A stretch of 64,000 nt of DNA from Lentzea atacamensis (GTDB lineage Bacteria; Actinomycetota; Actinomycetes; Mycobacteriales; Pseudonocardiaceae), in NCBI RefSeq assembly GCF_003269295.1, contig NZ_QLTT01000012.1, positions 194,811 to 258,810 of the forward strand, given 5' to 3'. The translations under genes were made by a program, and so were the position numbers. Below are positions 6,523 through 15,467 of the stretch, piece after piece; the stretch's first letter is position 1; the number at the start of each line of letters is the position of its first letter. Under the pieces are notes generated by a model. It had not been told where the DNA came from. It made no database searches and saw only the letters and a program-made list of their open reading frames with translations.

Positions 6523-7724
6523 GGCGACGACAGTTCCTCACCGCAAGCGCACTGTCCGTCCCGCTCATCACCACTGGAACCGCCGAAGCGGCCCCGAAGC
6601 TCGCCACCGGAGCGGAACAGCTCGCACAAGACGGCTGGCGCAAGCTCAAGGGCCGCAAGGTCGGTGTGCTCACCAACCCGACCGGCATCCTCAAGGACCA
6701 GACCCACATCGTCGACTCGATGGTCGCCCACGGCGCCAAACCGACCGCGGTCTTCGGCCCGGAACACGGGTTCCGCGGCACGGCCCAGGCAGGCGGCTCC
6801 GAGGGCGACTACCAAGATCCGCGCACCGGCATCCCGGTGTACGACGCGTACGGCGCCAACACCACCAAGCTCCAAGCCATGTTCACCAAGGCGGGCATCG
6901 ACACGGTCGTCTTCGACATCGCCGACGTGGGCGCGCGCTTCTACACCTACATCTGGTCGATGTACACGGCGATGCAGGCCGCACCGAACCTGGACTTCAT
7001 CGTCCTCGACCGCCCGAACCCCATCGGCGGCAAGGCGAACGGCCCGCAGCTCGACCCCGCCTACGCCACCGGCGTAGGCCTGAAGCCGATCGTCCAGCAA
7101 CACGGCATGACCGTCGGCGAACTGGCCCGCTTCTACGTGGGCGAGTTCGACCTCACCACCAGGCTTGACGTCGTCAACGTCAAGGGCTGGCGCAGGAACC
7201 GGCTCGACACCGGCCTGCCTTGGGTGCCACCGAGCCCGAACATGCCCACCCAGGACACCGCGCTGGTCTACCCCGGCACGTGCCTGTTCGAGGGCACGGT
7301 GCTGTCGGAGGGCCGCGGCACCACCCGCCCGTTCGAGACGGTCGGCGCACCCGGCATCGACTGGCGCTGGGCCGAGTCCCTCAACGCGCTGAACCTGAAG
7401 GGCGTGCGGTTCCGCGAGACCTACTTCGCGCCCACGTTCAACAAGTTCCAGGGCAAGACCTGCGGCGGTGTCACCCTGCACGTCACCGATCCGCACGAGT
7501 TCGACGCGATCAAGGCAGCCGTCGCCATGCTGATCACCGCGAAGTCGTTGTACCCCAGCGTGTTCGCGTGGCGGCCCGACAACTGGATCGACAAGCTGAG
7601 CGGCTCCGACCGGCTCCGCAAGATGATCGACGCCCGGGCTCCGCTGAACGAGATCATCGGTGCGTGGCGACAAGAGCTGCAGCAGTTCCGCCGCACCCGC
7701 CTGCCCTACCTGCGCTACCGGTGA
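6519..7724 (+). CDS. namZ: Exo-beta-N-acetylmuramidase, GH171/DUF1343, with Tat signal
   Basis: 401 aa, GTG start overlapping the nagZ stop. The N-terminus VRRRQFLTASALSVP is a twin-arginine signal, so export in folded form is likely. The mature part begins near PKLATGAEQL and carries the DUF1343 hallmarks GVLTNPTGI, VFGPEHGFRG, FDIADVGARFYTYIW and LDRPNPIGG. NamZ of Bacillus subtilis (YbbC) releases MurNAc from the non-reducing end of peptidoglycan fragments after NagZ has removed GlcNAc. The gene order nagZ-namZ-amiE matches that logic. Confidence 0.93.
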   Translation: MRRRQFLTASALSVPLITTGTAEAAPKLATGAEQLAQDGWRKLKGRKVGVLTNPTGILKDQTHIVDSMVAHGAKPTAVFGPEHGFRGTAQAGGSEGDYQDPRTGIPVYDAYGANTTKLQAMFTKAGIDTVVFDIADVGARFYTYIWSMYTAMQAAPNLDFIVLDRPNPIGGKANGPQLDPAYATGVGLKPIVQQHGMTVGELARFYVGEFDLTTRLDVVNVKGWRRNRLDTGLPWVPPSPNMPTQDTALVYPGTCLFEGTVLSEGRGTTRPFETVGAPGIDWRWAESLNALNLKGVRFRETYFAPTFNKFQGKTCGGVTLHVTDPHEFDAIKAAVAMLITAKSLYPSVFAWRPDNWIDKLSGSDRLRKMIDARAPLNEIIGAWRQELQQFRRTRLPYLRYR

Positions 7725-7731
7725 GGACGCC

Positions 7732-9255
7732 ATGCTCATCCCCGCGCTGGCCGTCGCAGTCGTGACGGCCGCGATCCCCGGCCACTTCGACCAGCCCCAG
7801 GACGGTTTCGCGAAGCCCTGGACGACCCTGCGCCAGTCCAACCCGTACTGGGCGAACCTCGATCCCGAGCCGATCAACACGGCCCTGCGCCAGGTCCGCG
7901 GCTTCACCAGACCCCAGGCCAACGGCAAACCGCTGTTCGCCGGCGCCGTCACGATGTACGTGCACGACGGCAAGATCGTCACGCACGACCGCACCGGCTA
8001 CGCCGTCCTCTACCAGGACCAGCAAACCCAGCTGCCGGAGGAAGACCGCGTCCCGATGCAGAAGGACACGATCTTCGACCTCGCCTCGATCTCCAAGCTC
8101 TTCACGTCGATCGCGGTGATCCAGCAGGCCGAGCAGGGCCGGGTGGACATCGACGAGAAGGTCGCCCACTACCTGCCTGAGTTCGGCGTGAACGGCAAGG
8201 AGAACATCACCGTCAAGCAGCTCCTCACACACACGAGCGGCCTCGAACCGTTCATCGCGTTGTGGAAGCTGTATCCGGACGTGCCGTCACGCATCAAAGC
8301 CGTGATGGACGTGAAGCCGAAGTCCACGCCCGGCACCACGTACGTCTACTCCGACCTGAACCTGATCACGCTCGGCGAACTGGTGCACAAGGTCAGCGGG
8401 AAGAAGCTCGACCAGGCGGTGCGGGACGGCATCACCAGGCCGCTCGGGATGAAGGACACCGGCTACAACCCGAAGGCCAGGAACCGCACTGCCGCAACGG
8501 AGTTCCAGTCCGCACCACCACGCGGCATGGTCCGCGGTGAGGTGCACGACGAGAACGCGTGGTCTCTCGGAGGAGTCGCCGGCCACGCGGGCGTCTTCGG
8601 CACGGCCAGGGATCTCGCCGTTCTCGGCCAGACGATCCTCAACGGCGGCACCTACCAGGGCCGCAGGATCCTGACCGAGCACTCCGTCGAGCTGATGCTC
8701 ACGAACTTCAACCAGCAGTTCCCCGACAACGCCCACGGGCTCGGCTTCGAGCTGAATCAGCGCTGGTACATGGGCGCGCTGAGCGGTCCGGGAACGGCGG
8801 GCCACACCGGCTACACCGGCACGTCGTTCGTGATCGACAAGGCTTCCCGGTCGATCGCGATCCTGTTGAGCAACCGCGTGCACCCGAGCCGTGACTGGGG
8901 CAGCGTGAACCCGGCGCGCCGGGTCGTCGCCGACGGCCTGGCCAACGCACTCGCGGTCAGGTCGCACGGAAAGCAGTGGCGCGCAACGACTTCCGGCGGA
9001 GCGCTCACCGCGGAACGTCCGGTGGAGGTCTTCGTCGACGTGGACAAGGGTGACAAGCTGACCATCCAGCACTGGGACGGCGCGCAGTGGCAGGACGTCC
9101 GCACGATCACCACCACTGAACGCCGATGGGTGGCCACAGAGCAGAAGAAGTCCCGATTCGTCTACACGAAGGCCGGCCAGTACAACGGCCGTGGCGTCTA
9201 CGTCCACGCCCGTGGCGACGTCACGGCTGACGGCTGGTCACTGGCACGCCGTTAG
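7732..9255 (+). CDS. amiE: Secreted serine beta-lactamase-fold amidase, AmiE/YbbE-like
   Basis: 507 aa from ATG 7732, with GGTGAGGA as ribosome site. A hydrophobic N-terminus (MLIPALAVAVVTAAIP) is a likely signal sequence. Class C/PBP-like motifs: SISK (Ser ~119, Lys ~122) and YSDLN (~206). The C-terminal ~120 residues after NPARRVVADG look like an added beta domain. In B. subtilis AmiE removes stem peptides from MurNAc, preparing it for NamZ and uptake. The assignment rests on position beside nagZ-namZ; a plain D-Ala-D-Ala hydrolase or esterase is the alternative. Confidence 0.8.
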   Translation: MLIPALAVAVVTAAIPGHFDQPQDGFAKPWTTLRQSNPYWANLDPEPINTALRQVRGFTRPQANGKPLFAGAVTMYVHDGKIVTHDRTGYAVLYQDQQTQLPEEDRVPMQKDTIFDLASISKLFTSIAVIQQAEQGRVDIDEKVAHYLPEFGVNGKENITVKQLLTHTSGLEPFIALWKLYPDVPSRIKAVMDVKPKSTPGTTYVYSDLNLITLGELVHKVSGKKLDQAVRDGITRPLGMKDTGYNPKARNRTAATEFQSAPPRGMVRGEVHDENAWSLGGVAGHAGVFGTARDLAVLGQTILNGGTYQGRRILTEHSVELMLTNFNQQFPDNAHGLGFELNQRWYMGALSGPGTAGHTGYTGTSFVIDKASRSIAILLSNRVHPSRDWGSVNPARRVVADGLANALAVRSHGKQWRATTSGGALTAERPVEVFVDVDKGDKLTIQHWDGAQWQDVRTITTTERRWVATEQKKSRFVYTKAGQYNGRGVYVHARGDVTADGWSLARR

Positions 9256-10575
9256 GACCTCGGCGAACAACGGAAGCGCCCGTGGAAACGCGGGCGCTCC
9301 AAAGCTCACCACGATCCCTGTGCGGTCGTCGTCGCTCAGCTCGTGCCGGAACCACGAGAGAGGACTGACTTCAATCCCGCGTTCACGCGCCGTCCGCACG
9401 ATGGCGGTTTCGTGTGGAGTGTCGAGCACCGCGTGCATCCCTGCCGCGATGCCGGTGACCTCCGCGTACGGCGAGACTGCTTCCACGAGCCGGTCACGGC
9501 GCCGCTGGTACTTCAACCGCATACGCCGCACATGGCTGTCGTACGCGCCCGACGACAAGAAGTCCGCCAACGTCAGCTGGTCGAGCATGCTGATGTACTG
9601 CTCACGGTCGGTCTTCAAGGCCAGGATCGGGTCGACGAACCGATCCGGCAGCACCATCCACGCGATCCGCAACGCCGGCGACAACGCCTTGCTGGACGTG
9701 CCCAGATAGGCGACGTGCTCCGGATCCAGGCCCTGCACCGCCCCGACAGGCTGCCGGTCGTAGCGGAACTCACCGTCGTAGTCGTCCTCCAGCACAAGCC
9801 CATTCACGCGCCGTGCCCACTCCACCGCCGACGCGCGCCGCCGTGGATGCAGAGGACCGCCCAACGGGAACTGGTGCGCCGGCGTCAACACGCACGCACG
9901 ACGGTCATCGGGCAGCTGCTCCGTGTTCGCGCCGTGGTCGTCGACGGGCAGCGGCACGGTGGACTTCCACAACGACCGGTGAAAGCCCAGCCCGTACTCC
10001 TCGACGACGACCGGCGGCTTCAGCAGCAGGTTGAACATCCGGATGGCGTGCGCGAAGCCCGAGCACACCACGATCCGCTCGGGATCGGCCCGCACGCCAC
10101 GGGCCCGCGCGAGGTACTCGGCCAGCGCCGTCCGCAGCTCGATCCGCCCCTGCGGATCACCCGGCCCGAACGCCTCCGAGGGCGCCGCCGTCAACGCCCG
10201 CCGCGTCGAGCGGATCCACTCCGTCCGCGGGAACTCGGTGATGTCCGGAGTGGAGACCGTCAGGTCGAACCGCACGTCCGAGTCGGCAACCCGGCGAGTG
10301 ACCGGTGGCGGCGGCGCGACCCGTTGCGCGACCACGGTTCCGGATCCCTGACGCGCGGTCAGCCACCCCTCCGCGACGAGCTCCGCGTACGCCTCCGCGA
10401 CGGTGTTCCGCGCGATCCCGAGGTCGGCGGCCAACGACCGCGAGGCAGGAAGACGGGTCCCCGGCGGCAGGCGCGCTGAACGGACCGCTTCCCGCAGCGA
10501 CGCCGTCAACCGCTGCCGCAGGCCACCCGGACCGGACAGGTCGAGGTGGAAGTCAAGATTGGCCCATGATTCCAC
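9238..10575 (-). CDS. MocR/PdxR-type GntR regulator with aminotransferase domain
   Basis: 445 aa from GTG 10575. A GntR winged helix (about residues 15-80: LRQRLTASLREAVRS, SLAADLGIARNTVAEAY, GSGTVVAQR) is fused to a fold-I aminotransferase-like domain binding PLP. The Lys region is YLGTSSKALSPALR. MocR proteins sense PLP or amino compounds. It is divergent from the AhpD gene with overlapping promoters, so that gene is its probable target. It overlaps amiE convergently by 18 bp. It separates the two halves of the MurNAc set but has no evident part in it. Confidence 0.9.
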   Translation of the reverse strand: MESWANLDFHLDLSGPGGLRQRLTASLREAVRSARLPPGTRLPASRSLAADLGIARNTVAEAYAELVAEGWLTARQGSGTVVAQRVAPPPPVTRRVADSDVRFDLTVSTPDITEFPRTEWIRSTRRALTAAPSEAFGPGDPQGRIELRTALAEYLARARGVRADPERIVVCSGFAHAIRMFNLLLKPPVVVEEYGLGFHRSLWKSTVPLPVDDHGANTEQLPDDRRACVLTPAHQFPLGGPLHPRRRASAVEWARRVNGLVLEDDYDGEFRYDRQPVGAVQGLDPEHVAYLGTSSKALSPALRIAWMVLPDRFVDPILALKTDREQYISMLDQLTLADFLSSGAYDSHVRRMRLKYQRRRDRLVEAVSPYAEVTGIAAGMHAVLDTPHETAIVRTARERGIEVSPLSWFRHELSDDDRTGIVVSFGAPAFPRALPLFAEVLTACQ

Positions 10576-10625
10576 GACCGAATTGCACCATGCTGAGGGC
10601 CAATCCGCGCCATAGGTTTGCAGGC

Positions 10626-11072
10626 ATGACGAACCGAATCGACCTCGCCAAGAAGGCCCCGAAGGTCTACCGCGCCATGATCGCCCTCGACGCCGCGGCC
10701 CGCGAGGGTCTCGACGAGCAGCTGGCCGAGCTGGTCCGGATCCGGGCCTCCCAGCTGAACCACTGCGCCTACTGTCTGAACATGCACACGGTCGACGCCC
10801 GAAAGGGTGGTGAGACCGAGGCACGCATCTACCTGCTCAACGCGTGGCAGGAGGCAGGCGACCTCTACACCGAGAAGGAGCAGGCCGCGCTCCAGCTGAC
10901 CGAGGCCATCACCGTCCTGAGCAGCCACGAGTACGTCAGCGACGAGGTCTACGAGCGGGCAGCGAAGCACTTCGACGAGGAGGAGCTGGCCCAGCTCATC
11001 GCGCTGATCTTCACCATCAACTCGTGGAACCGGATCGCCGTCTCCACCAGGAAGGTCCCCGACGTTCGGTGA
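10626..11072 (+). CDS. AhpD/carboxymuconolactone decarboxylase family protein
   Basis: 148 aa from ATG 10626. The redox motif HCAYCLNMH (CxxC followed by His) near residue 40 defines the peroxidase-active CMD/AhpD group, which reduces peroxides through a disulfide relay. The length matches single-domain members. It lies divergent from the MocR regulator, a common pairing in actinobacteria, with only 50 bp between start codons. The physiological substrate is unknown. Confidence 0.9.
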   Translation: MTNRIDLAKKAPKVYRAMIALDAAAREGLDEQLAELVRIRASQLNHCAYCLNMHTVDARKGGETEARIYLLNAWQEAGDLYTEKEQAALQLTEAITVLSSHEYVSDEVYERAAKHFDEEELAQLIALIFTINSWNRIAVSTRKVPDVR

Positions 11073-11143
11073 CATACGGCCCCAGATTCGCTCTCACGGG
11101 GTGACTTTCGGACACAGTTGGGGTGAGTTGACCGCACACTCCG

Positions 11144-11172
11144 TTGACCCTCGAAGTTGCGGTTAGTAAGTT
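11144..11172 (+). promoter_or_regulatory. Promoter of murR-murQ, leaderless
   Basis: TTGACC (11144-11149), 17-base spacer, TAAGTT (11167-11172). The GTG of murR begins 7 bases after the -10, so the transcript probably starts at the start codon. A second TTGACC lies at about 11128, giving a direct repeat that could be part of a MurR operator. Confidence 0.55.
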
Positions 11173-11178
11173 TCCCAC

Positions 11179-12099
11179 GTGTCCACTGAAAACAGTGCCG
11201 AGTCGAGTCCACTGGTGAAGATCCGGTCGTTGCTGCCGGGTCTCGCGCGTGCCGAGCAGCGCGTCGCCAAGGTGGTCCTGGAGAACCCGGGAACGGTCGC
11301 ACACCGCAGCATCACCGAGGTCGCCGAGCAGGCAGGCACGAGCGAGACCACGGTGACGCGGTTCTGCAAGGCCATCGGCGTCGGCGGGTATCCGGAGCTG
11401 CGCATCGCGCTCGCCGCCGACACCGCCCGCAGCGCCGCCCGTGCCAACCACGACATGGGCGGCGACATCGGGCCGGGAGACGACCTGAAGCAGGTCGTCG
11501 GCAAGGTCGCGTTCGCAGACGCCCGCGCCGTCGAGGAGACCGCCGAGCAGCTCGACATCGAGTCGCTCGACAAGGTCGTCCAGGCCGTCGCCGGCGCCCG
11601 CCGGGTCGACGTCTACGGCTTCGGCGCGAGCGCTTTCGTGGCGTTCGACCTGCAGCAGAAGCTGCACCGCATCGGTCTCACCTGCTTCGCCTGGAACGAC
11701 ACGCACATCGCGCTGACGTCGGCCGCGGTGCTGACCGGGGCGGACGTCGCCGTCGGCATCTCGCACACCGGTTCGACCGTGGAGACCGTCGAGGCCCTCC
11801 GCGTCGCCCGCGAGACCGGCGCCACCACCGTCGCGCTGACGAACTTCCCGCGCTCGCCCATCACCGAGGTCGCCGACCACGTGCTGACCACGGCCGCGCG
11901 CGAGACCACGTTCCGCTCCGGCGCGATGGCGAGCCGCATCGCCCAGCTCACCGTGATCGACTGCCTGTTCATCGGGGTCGCCCAGCACCACGTCGACACG
12001 GCGAAGACGGCGCTGGAGGCGACCTACGAAGCCGTGTCGGGCCACCGGCTCGGCGCGAGACCAGACGGCCGCCGGCGGCCGCGGGAGACGACTAAATGA
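11179..12099 (+). CDS. murR: RpiR-family regulator of MurNAc catabolism (MurR-like)
   Basis: 306 aa from GTG 11179. The N-terminal RpiR helix-turn-helix (about 15-80, with SITEVAEQAGTSETTVTRFCK) is followed by a SIS sugar-phosphate-binding domain (about 120-270; VYGFGASAFVAFDLQQK, GISHTGSTVETVEAL). MurR proteins repress murQ and are relieved by MurNAc-6-phosphate. It overlaps murQ by ATGA, so both proteins are made together. The direct linkage to murQ is what identifies the ligand; the distance from nagZ-namZ-amiE is about 2 kb. Confidence 0.9.
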   Translation: MSTENSAESSPLVKIRSLLPGLARAEQRVAKVVLENPGTVAHRSITEVAEQAGTSETTVTRFCKAIGVGGYPELRIALAADTARSAARANHDMGGDIGPGDDLKQVVGKVAFADARAVEETAEQLDIESLDKVVQAVAGARRVDVYGFGASAFVAFDLQQKLHRIGLTCFAWNDTHIALTSAAVLTGADVAVGISHTGSTVETVEALRVARETGATTVALTNFPRSPITEVADHVLTTAARETTFRSGAMASRIAQLTVIDCLFIGVAQHHVDTAKTALEATYEAVSGHRLGARPDGRRRPRETTK

Positions 12100-13007
12100 T
12101 CTCCCCCCGGAACGGTGTGGTGGTGCGCGTGGAATCTCCGACCGAGCAGCGGAACCCGCGCACGACCGACATCGACCGGGTCCCCACGATCGACGTGCTG
12201 CGGATGATCAACGACGAGGACCGCACGGTCCCGTCCGCCGTCGCAGAGGCACTGCCGGAGCTGGCCCGCGCGGTCGACCTCGGCGTCACCGCGATCATGT
12301 CGGGCGGCCGCGTCCACTACGTCGGCGCCGGTACGTCCGGCCGGCTCGCGACGCTGGACGCCGCCGAGCTGGTGCCGACGTTCAACGCCCCCGCCGACTG
12401 GTTCGTCGCCCACCACGCGGGCGGCTCCGAGGCCCTCGTCCGCGCGGTCGAGGAGGTCGAAGACCACTCCGGCGCGGCGCAGATCCGACGTTCGGCCACC
12501 GCGAAGGACGTGGTCGTCGGCGTGACGGCGTCCGGGCGCACGCCGTTCGTGATCGGCGCGCTGCAGGAGGCGCAAGCGCTTGGCGCCCACACGGTGCTCG
12601 TCTCGAACAACGCGTCGGTGCCGTTCTCGCCGGACGTCCTGGTCGCGCTGAACACCGGCCCTGAGGTCATCGCCGGCTCGACCAGGATGAAGGCTGGATC
12701 GGCGCAGAAGCTGGTGCTGACGTCGTTCTCGACCGCCGTGATGATCAAACTCGGCCGCACCTACTCCAACCTGATGATCAGCATGCGGGCGACCAACGCG
12801 AAGCTGCGCGGCCGGACGATCCGGATCCTGCACGAGGCCACCGGGCTGTCCGAGACCGTCTGCGAGCAGGCGCTGACGGAAGCGTCCGGCGACCTCAAGG
12901 TGGCGCTCGTGCACCTGCTGTCCGGCGTGCCGACCGAACGTGCGGCCGCCGCCCTGGAGGACACGAAGGGCCACGTCCGCAACGCGCTGGACCGGCTAGC
13001 CGGGTAG
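12096..13007 (+). CDS. murQ: N-acetylmuramic acid 6-phosphate etherase
   Basis: 303 aa. MurQ cleaves the lactyl ether of MurNAc-6-P to give GlcNAc-6-P and D-lactate in the cytoplasm. Signature segments: TEQRNPRTTDID near the start, YVGAGTSGRLATLDAAE (SIS sugar-phosphate loop) at ~71-87, and AGSTRMKAGSAQK, the highly conserved MurQ/GCKR box, at ~189. The C-terminal helical domain (TGLSETVCEQALTEASGD) is complete. The ATG overlaps the murR stop. It overlaps the Lrp gene convergently by 12 bp. Confidence 0.96.
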   Translation: MISPRNGVVVRVESPTEQRNPRTTDIDRVPTIDVLRMINDEDRTVPSAVAEALPELARAVDLGVTAIMSGGRVHYVGAGTSGRLATLDAAELVPTFNAPADWFVAHHAGGSEALVRAVEEVEDHSGAAQIRRSATAKDVVVGVTASGRTPFVIGALQEAQALGAHTVLVSNNASVPFSPDVLVALNTGPEVIAGSTRMKAGSAQKLVLTSFSTAVMIKLGRTYSNLMISMRATNAKLRGRTIRILHEATGLSETVCEQALTEASGDLKVALVHLLSGVPTERAAAALEDTKGHVRNALDRLAG

Positions 13008-13436
13008 GACGGGTCGCCACGGGATCGGCGTCGACAGCACCATCGCGCTCGACGTCTCCCCGTGGCTCGCGAGCCGGACCAGCAGCCGCTCCAGCTCCAT
13101 GATCGACGTGGTGACCACCTTCACCACCGAGCAGATGTCACCGGTCAGCCGCACGACCTCGACCACCTCCGGAAGGTCGTCGAGCAGCTCCGGGTGGACC
13201 GTGATGCACCGCGGGCCGTAGCACTTCATGCGCACCAACGCGACGACCGGACGCCCGACGACGGTGGGGTCGACGACGGCGCGATAGCCGGTGATGGCGC
13301 CCATGTTCTCCAGGCGGCGGACGCGTTGGGCGACCGTTGGCGGTGAGACGTGGACCCGGCGTGCGAGCTCGTTGTACGACAGGCGCGCATCCTCTTGGAG
13401 GGCCTCCAACAGGGCCTTGTCAACGTCATCCAGCAT
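12996..13436 (-). CDS. Lrp/AsnC-family regulator, probably of kynurenine catabolism
   Basis: 146 aa from ATG 13436. The N-terminal winged helix (LDDVDKALLEALQEDARLS, SPPTVAQRVRRLE) is followed by an AsnC/RAM effector domain ending PWRPVLPG. It is divergent from kynA-kynU with a palindrome between them. In Pseudomonas, KynR of this family activates kyn genes in response to kynurenine, so the same role is inferred here. The upstream in-frame extension was rejected because similarity begins at MLDDVDKA. Confidence 0.9.
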   Translation of the reverse strand: MLDDVDKALLEALQEDARLSYNELARRVHVSPPTVAQRVRRLENMGAITGYRAVVDPTVVGRPVVALVRMKCYGPRCITVHPELLDDLPEVVEVVRLTGDICSVVKVVTTSIMELERLLVRLASHGETSSAMVLSTPIPWRPVLPG

Positions 13437-13471
13437 GAACGCAAAGCTACTCCGCGATCTGTTTTGCATTT

Positions 13472-13498
13472 GAAAGAAGTTCGGGGCGAACATCTTTC
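13472..13498. promoter_or_regulatory. Palindromic operator between the Lrp gene and kynA
   Basis: GAAAGAAGTTCG, GGG, CGAACATCTTTC: 11 of 12 bases of the arms are complementary. It lies 36-62 bp from the regulator start and 45-71 bp from the kynA start. It is the only strong dyad in the gap, so it is the likely binding site of the Lrp-type regulator. Confidence 0.65.
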
Positions 13499-13542
13499 GT
13501 CGTCCATTCAGGTGAGAGCCGCCAGGAAGGAGGATTGAAGGC

Positions 13543-14358
13543 ATGAGCTGCCCCGTATCCCCCAAGCTGGATTTCGGCGGCACCACGCCGTACGAGGACT
13601 ACGTGCACGCGTCGGTGCTGCACACCCTTCAACAGCAGTGGTCCAAAGATCCGCGTGAGATGTCGTTCCTGGTCATCACGCAGGTGATGGAGCTGTACTT
13701 CGGCCTGCTCTGCTTCGAGTGGCGGCAGGCCCAGACCGAGCTCCGCGCGGACGACCTGCGCGCTGCCGTCCGCACGCTCAGGCGTTCCGACCTGCATCTT
13801 CAGGCCTTGTCGGCGGCGTGGCGGCCGATCGCGCGCATGACGCCGACCGAGTTCAACTCGTTCCGCGACGCGCTCGGCGAGGGCTCCGGCTTCCAGTCGG
13901 GCATGTACCGCGAGATGGAGTTCCTGCTCGGCGAGAAGTCCGCGTCGATGCTCGTGCCGCACCGGGCGGTTCCGGCGATGCACGCGCAGCTGGAGGAGTC
14001 GCTCTCCAAGCCGTCGCTCTACGACGACGTGCTCGCGGCGCTCAAGCGCCGGGGCTTCGACATCCCGCAGAGCGTCCTCGACCGCGACCTCACCAAGGCC
14101 TACGAGGCGTCGCCCGAGGTCGAGCAGGTGTGGGCGGAGATCTACCGCGGCGACGACCGCGACCTGCTGGAGCTCGGTGAGGCGCTCACCGACATCGCCG
14201 AGGAGTTCGCGCGCTGGCGTTACGACCACCTGCTCGCGACCCGGCGGTCGATGGGCTCGAAGGTCGGCACCGGCGGTTCCGCTGGTGTTGCATGGCTGGA
14301 GAAGCGCACCCAACGAGCGGTGTTCCCCGAGTTGTGGACGGCGAGGAGCTACGTGTGA
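13543..14358 (+). CDS. kynA: Tryptophan 2,3-dioxygenase
   Basis: 271 aa from ATG 13543 with AAGGAGG upstream. Haem enzyme converting L-tryptophan to N-formylkynurenine. Typical segments: LDFGGTTPYEDYVHAS, FLVITQVMELYFGLL, NSFRDALGEGSGFQS (substrate loop) and FARWRYDHLLATRRSMGSK with the proximal His. It is translationally coupled to kynU (GTGA). No formamidase (kynB) gene lies in the window, so that step would come from elsewhere. Confidence 0.96.
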   Translation: MSCPVSPKLDFGGTTPYEDYVHASVLHTLQQQWSKDPREMSFLVITQVMELYFGLLCFEWRQAQTELRADDLRAAVRTLRRSDLHLQALSAAWRPIARMTPTEFNSFRDALGEGSGFQSGMYREMEFLLGEKSASMLVPHRAVPAMHAQLEESLSKPSLYDDVLAALKRRGFDIPQSVLDRDLTKAYEASPEVEQVWAEIYRGDDRDLLELGEALTDIAEEFARWRYDHLLATRRSMGSKVGTGGSAGVAWLEKRTQRAVFPELWTARSYV

Positions 14359-15467
14359 GGCGCGAGCTGTTCGACATTCCCGAAGGCGTCGTCTACCTCG
14401 ACGGCAACTCCCTCGGCGCACCACCGAAGCACGTCGCCGAGCGGATGCAGGAGGTGATCAGGCACCAGTGGGGCACGCGGCTGATCAGGTCGTGGTCCGA
14501 GGGCTGGTGGGAGGCGCCGCAACGGATCGGCGACCGCATCGGCCGGCTGATCGGGGCCGCCGAAGGGCAGGTCGTCGTCGGTGACTCGACGTCGGTCAAC
14601 GTCTTCAAGGCGTTGATGGGCGCGGTGAAGGGCACCGGCCGCACCGAGATCGTGTGCGACGAGTCCACGTTCCCAACCGACGGCTACATCGCGCAGTCGG
14701 TGGCAACGCTGGCAGGACTGAAGATCAGGGCGGCCCATCCGTCCTCTTTGGACCTCACGGACGAGACCGCCGTGGTGCTGATCAACCACGTCGACTACCG
14801 GACCGGCGCGCTGAACGACATGAAGGCGCTCACCGAGCAGGCTCATGACGCCGGAGCGCAGGTGGTCTGGGACCTCTGCCACAGCGCGGGAGTGCTGCCG
14901 ATCGAGCTCGACGCGCTCGGTGTGGACTACGCCGTCGGCTGCACCTACAAGTTCCTCAACGGCGGCCCCGGTTCCCCCGCCTTCATCTACGTGCCGAAGC
15001 ACAAGCAGGCCGGGTTCGAGAACCCGCTCTCCGGGTGGAACGGCCACCGCGAGCCGTTCGCGATGGAGCCGAGCTACGAGCCGGACCCCGGCATCGTGCG
15101 GGCGCGGGTCGGCACGCCGGACATCCTGTCGATGCTGGCCCTGGACGCCGCGCTGGACGTGTGGGACGACGTCGACCTCGCCGAGCTGCGGCAGCGCGGC
15201 CTGGCGCTGACCGCGTCGTTCCGCGAGCACGTCGAGAAGCTGACCGGGCTCGAAGTGATCACGCCGGAGGTCCGCGGCAACCAGATCTCGGTGCGCTGCC
15301 CGGACGCCAAGGCCGTGATGGACGAGCTGATCGCGCGCGGAGTCATCGGCGACCACCGGCCGCCGGACGTCCTGCGGTTCGGGTTCGCGCCGCTCTACGT
15401 GACCGACGACGACGTGATCAGGGCCGCCGAGGTCCTGGCCGAAGTCATTTCCGGGTTCACCCGGTGA
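14355..15467 (+). CDS. kynU: Kynureninase
   Basis: 370 aa from GTG 14355, overlapping the kynA stop. PLP enzyme giving anthranilate and alanine from kynurenine. Key parts: YLDGNSLGAPPK, VCDESTFPTDGYI, NHVDYRTGALNDM and the PLP-lysine segment VGCTYKFLNGGPGSPAF. The length is slightly shorter than usual (about 400). Anthranilate could feed tryptophan or secondary metabolism. It overlaps the Fic-like gene convergently by 11 bp. Confidence 0.95.
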   Translation: MRRELFDIPEGVVYLDGNSLGAPPKHVAERMQEVIRHQWGTRLIRSWSEGWWEAPQRIGDRIGRLIGAAEGQVVVGDSTSVNVFKALMGAVKGTGRTEIVCDESTFPTDGYIAQSVATLAGLKIRAAHPSSLDLTDETAVVLINHVDYRTGALNDMKALTEQAHDAGAQVVWDLCHSAGVLPIELDALGVDYAVGCTYKFLNGGPGSPAFIYVPKHKQAGFENPLSGWNGHREPFAMEPSYEPDPGIVRARVGTPDILSMLALDAALDVWDDVDLAELRQRGLALTASFREHVEKLTGLEVITPEVRGNQISVRCPDAKAVMDELIARGVIGDHRPPDVLRFGFAPLYVTDDDVIRAAEVLAEVISGFTR

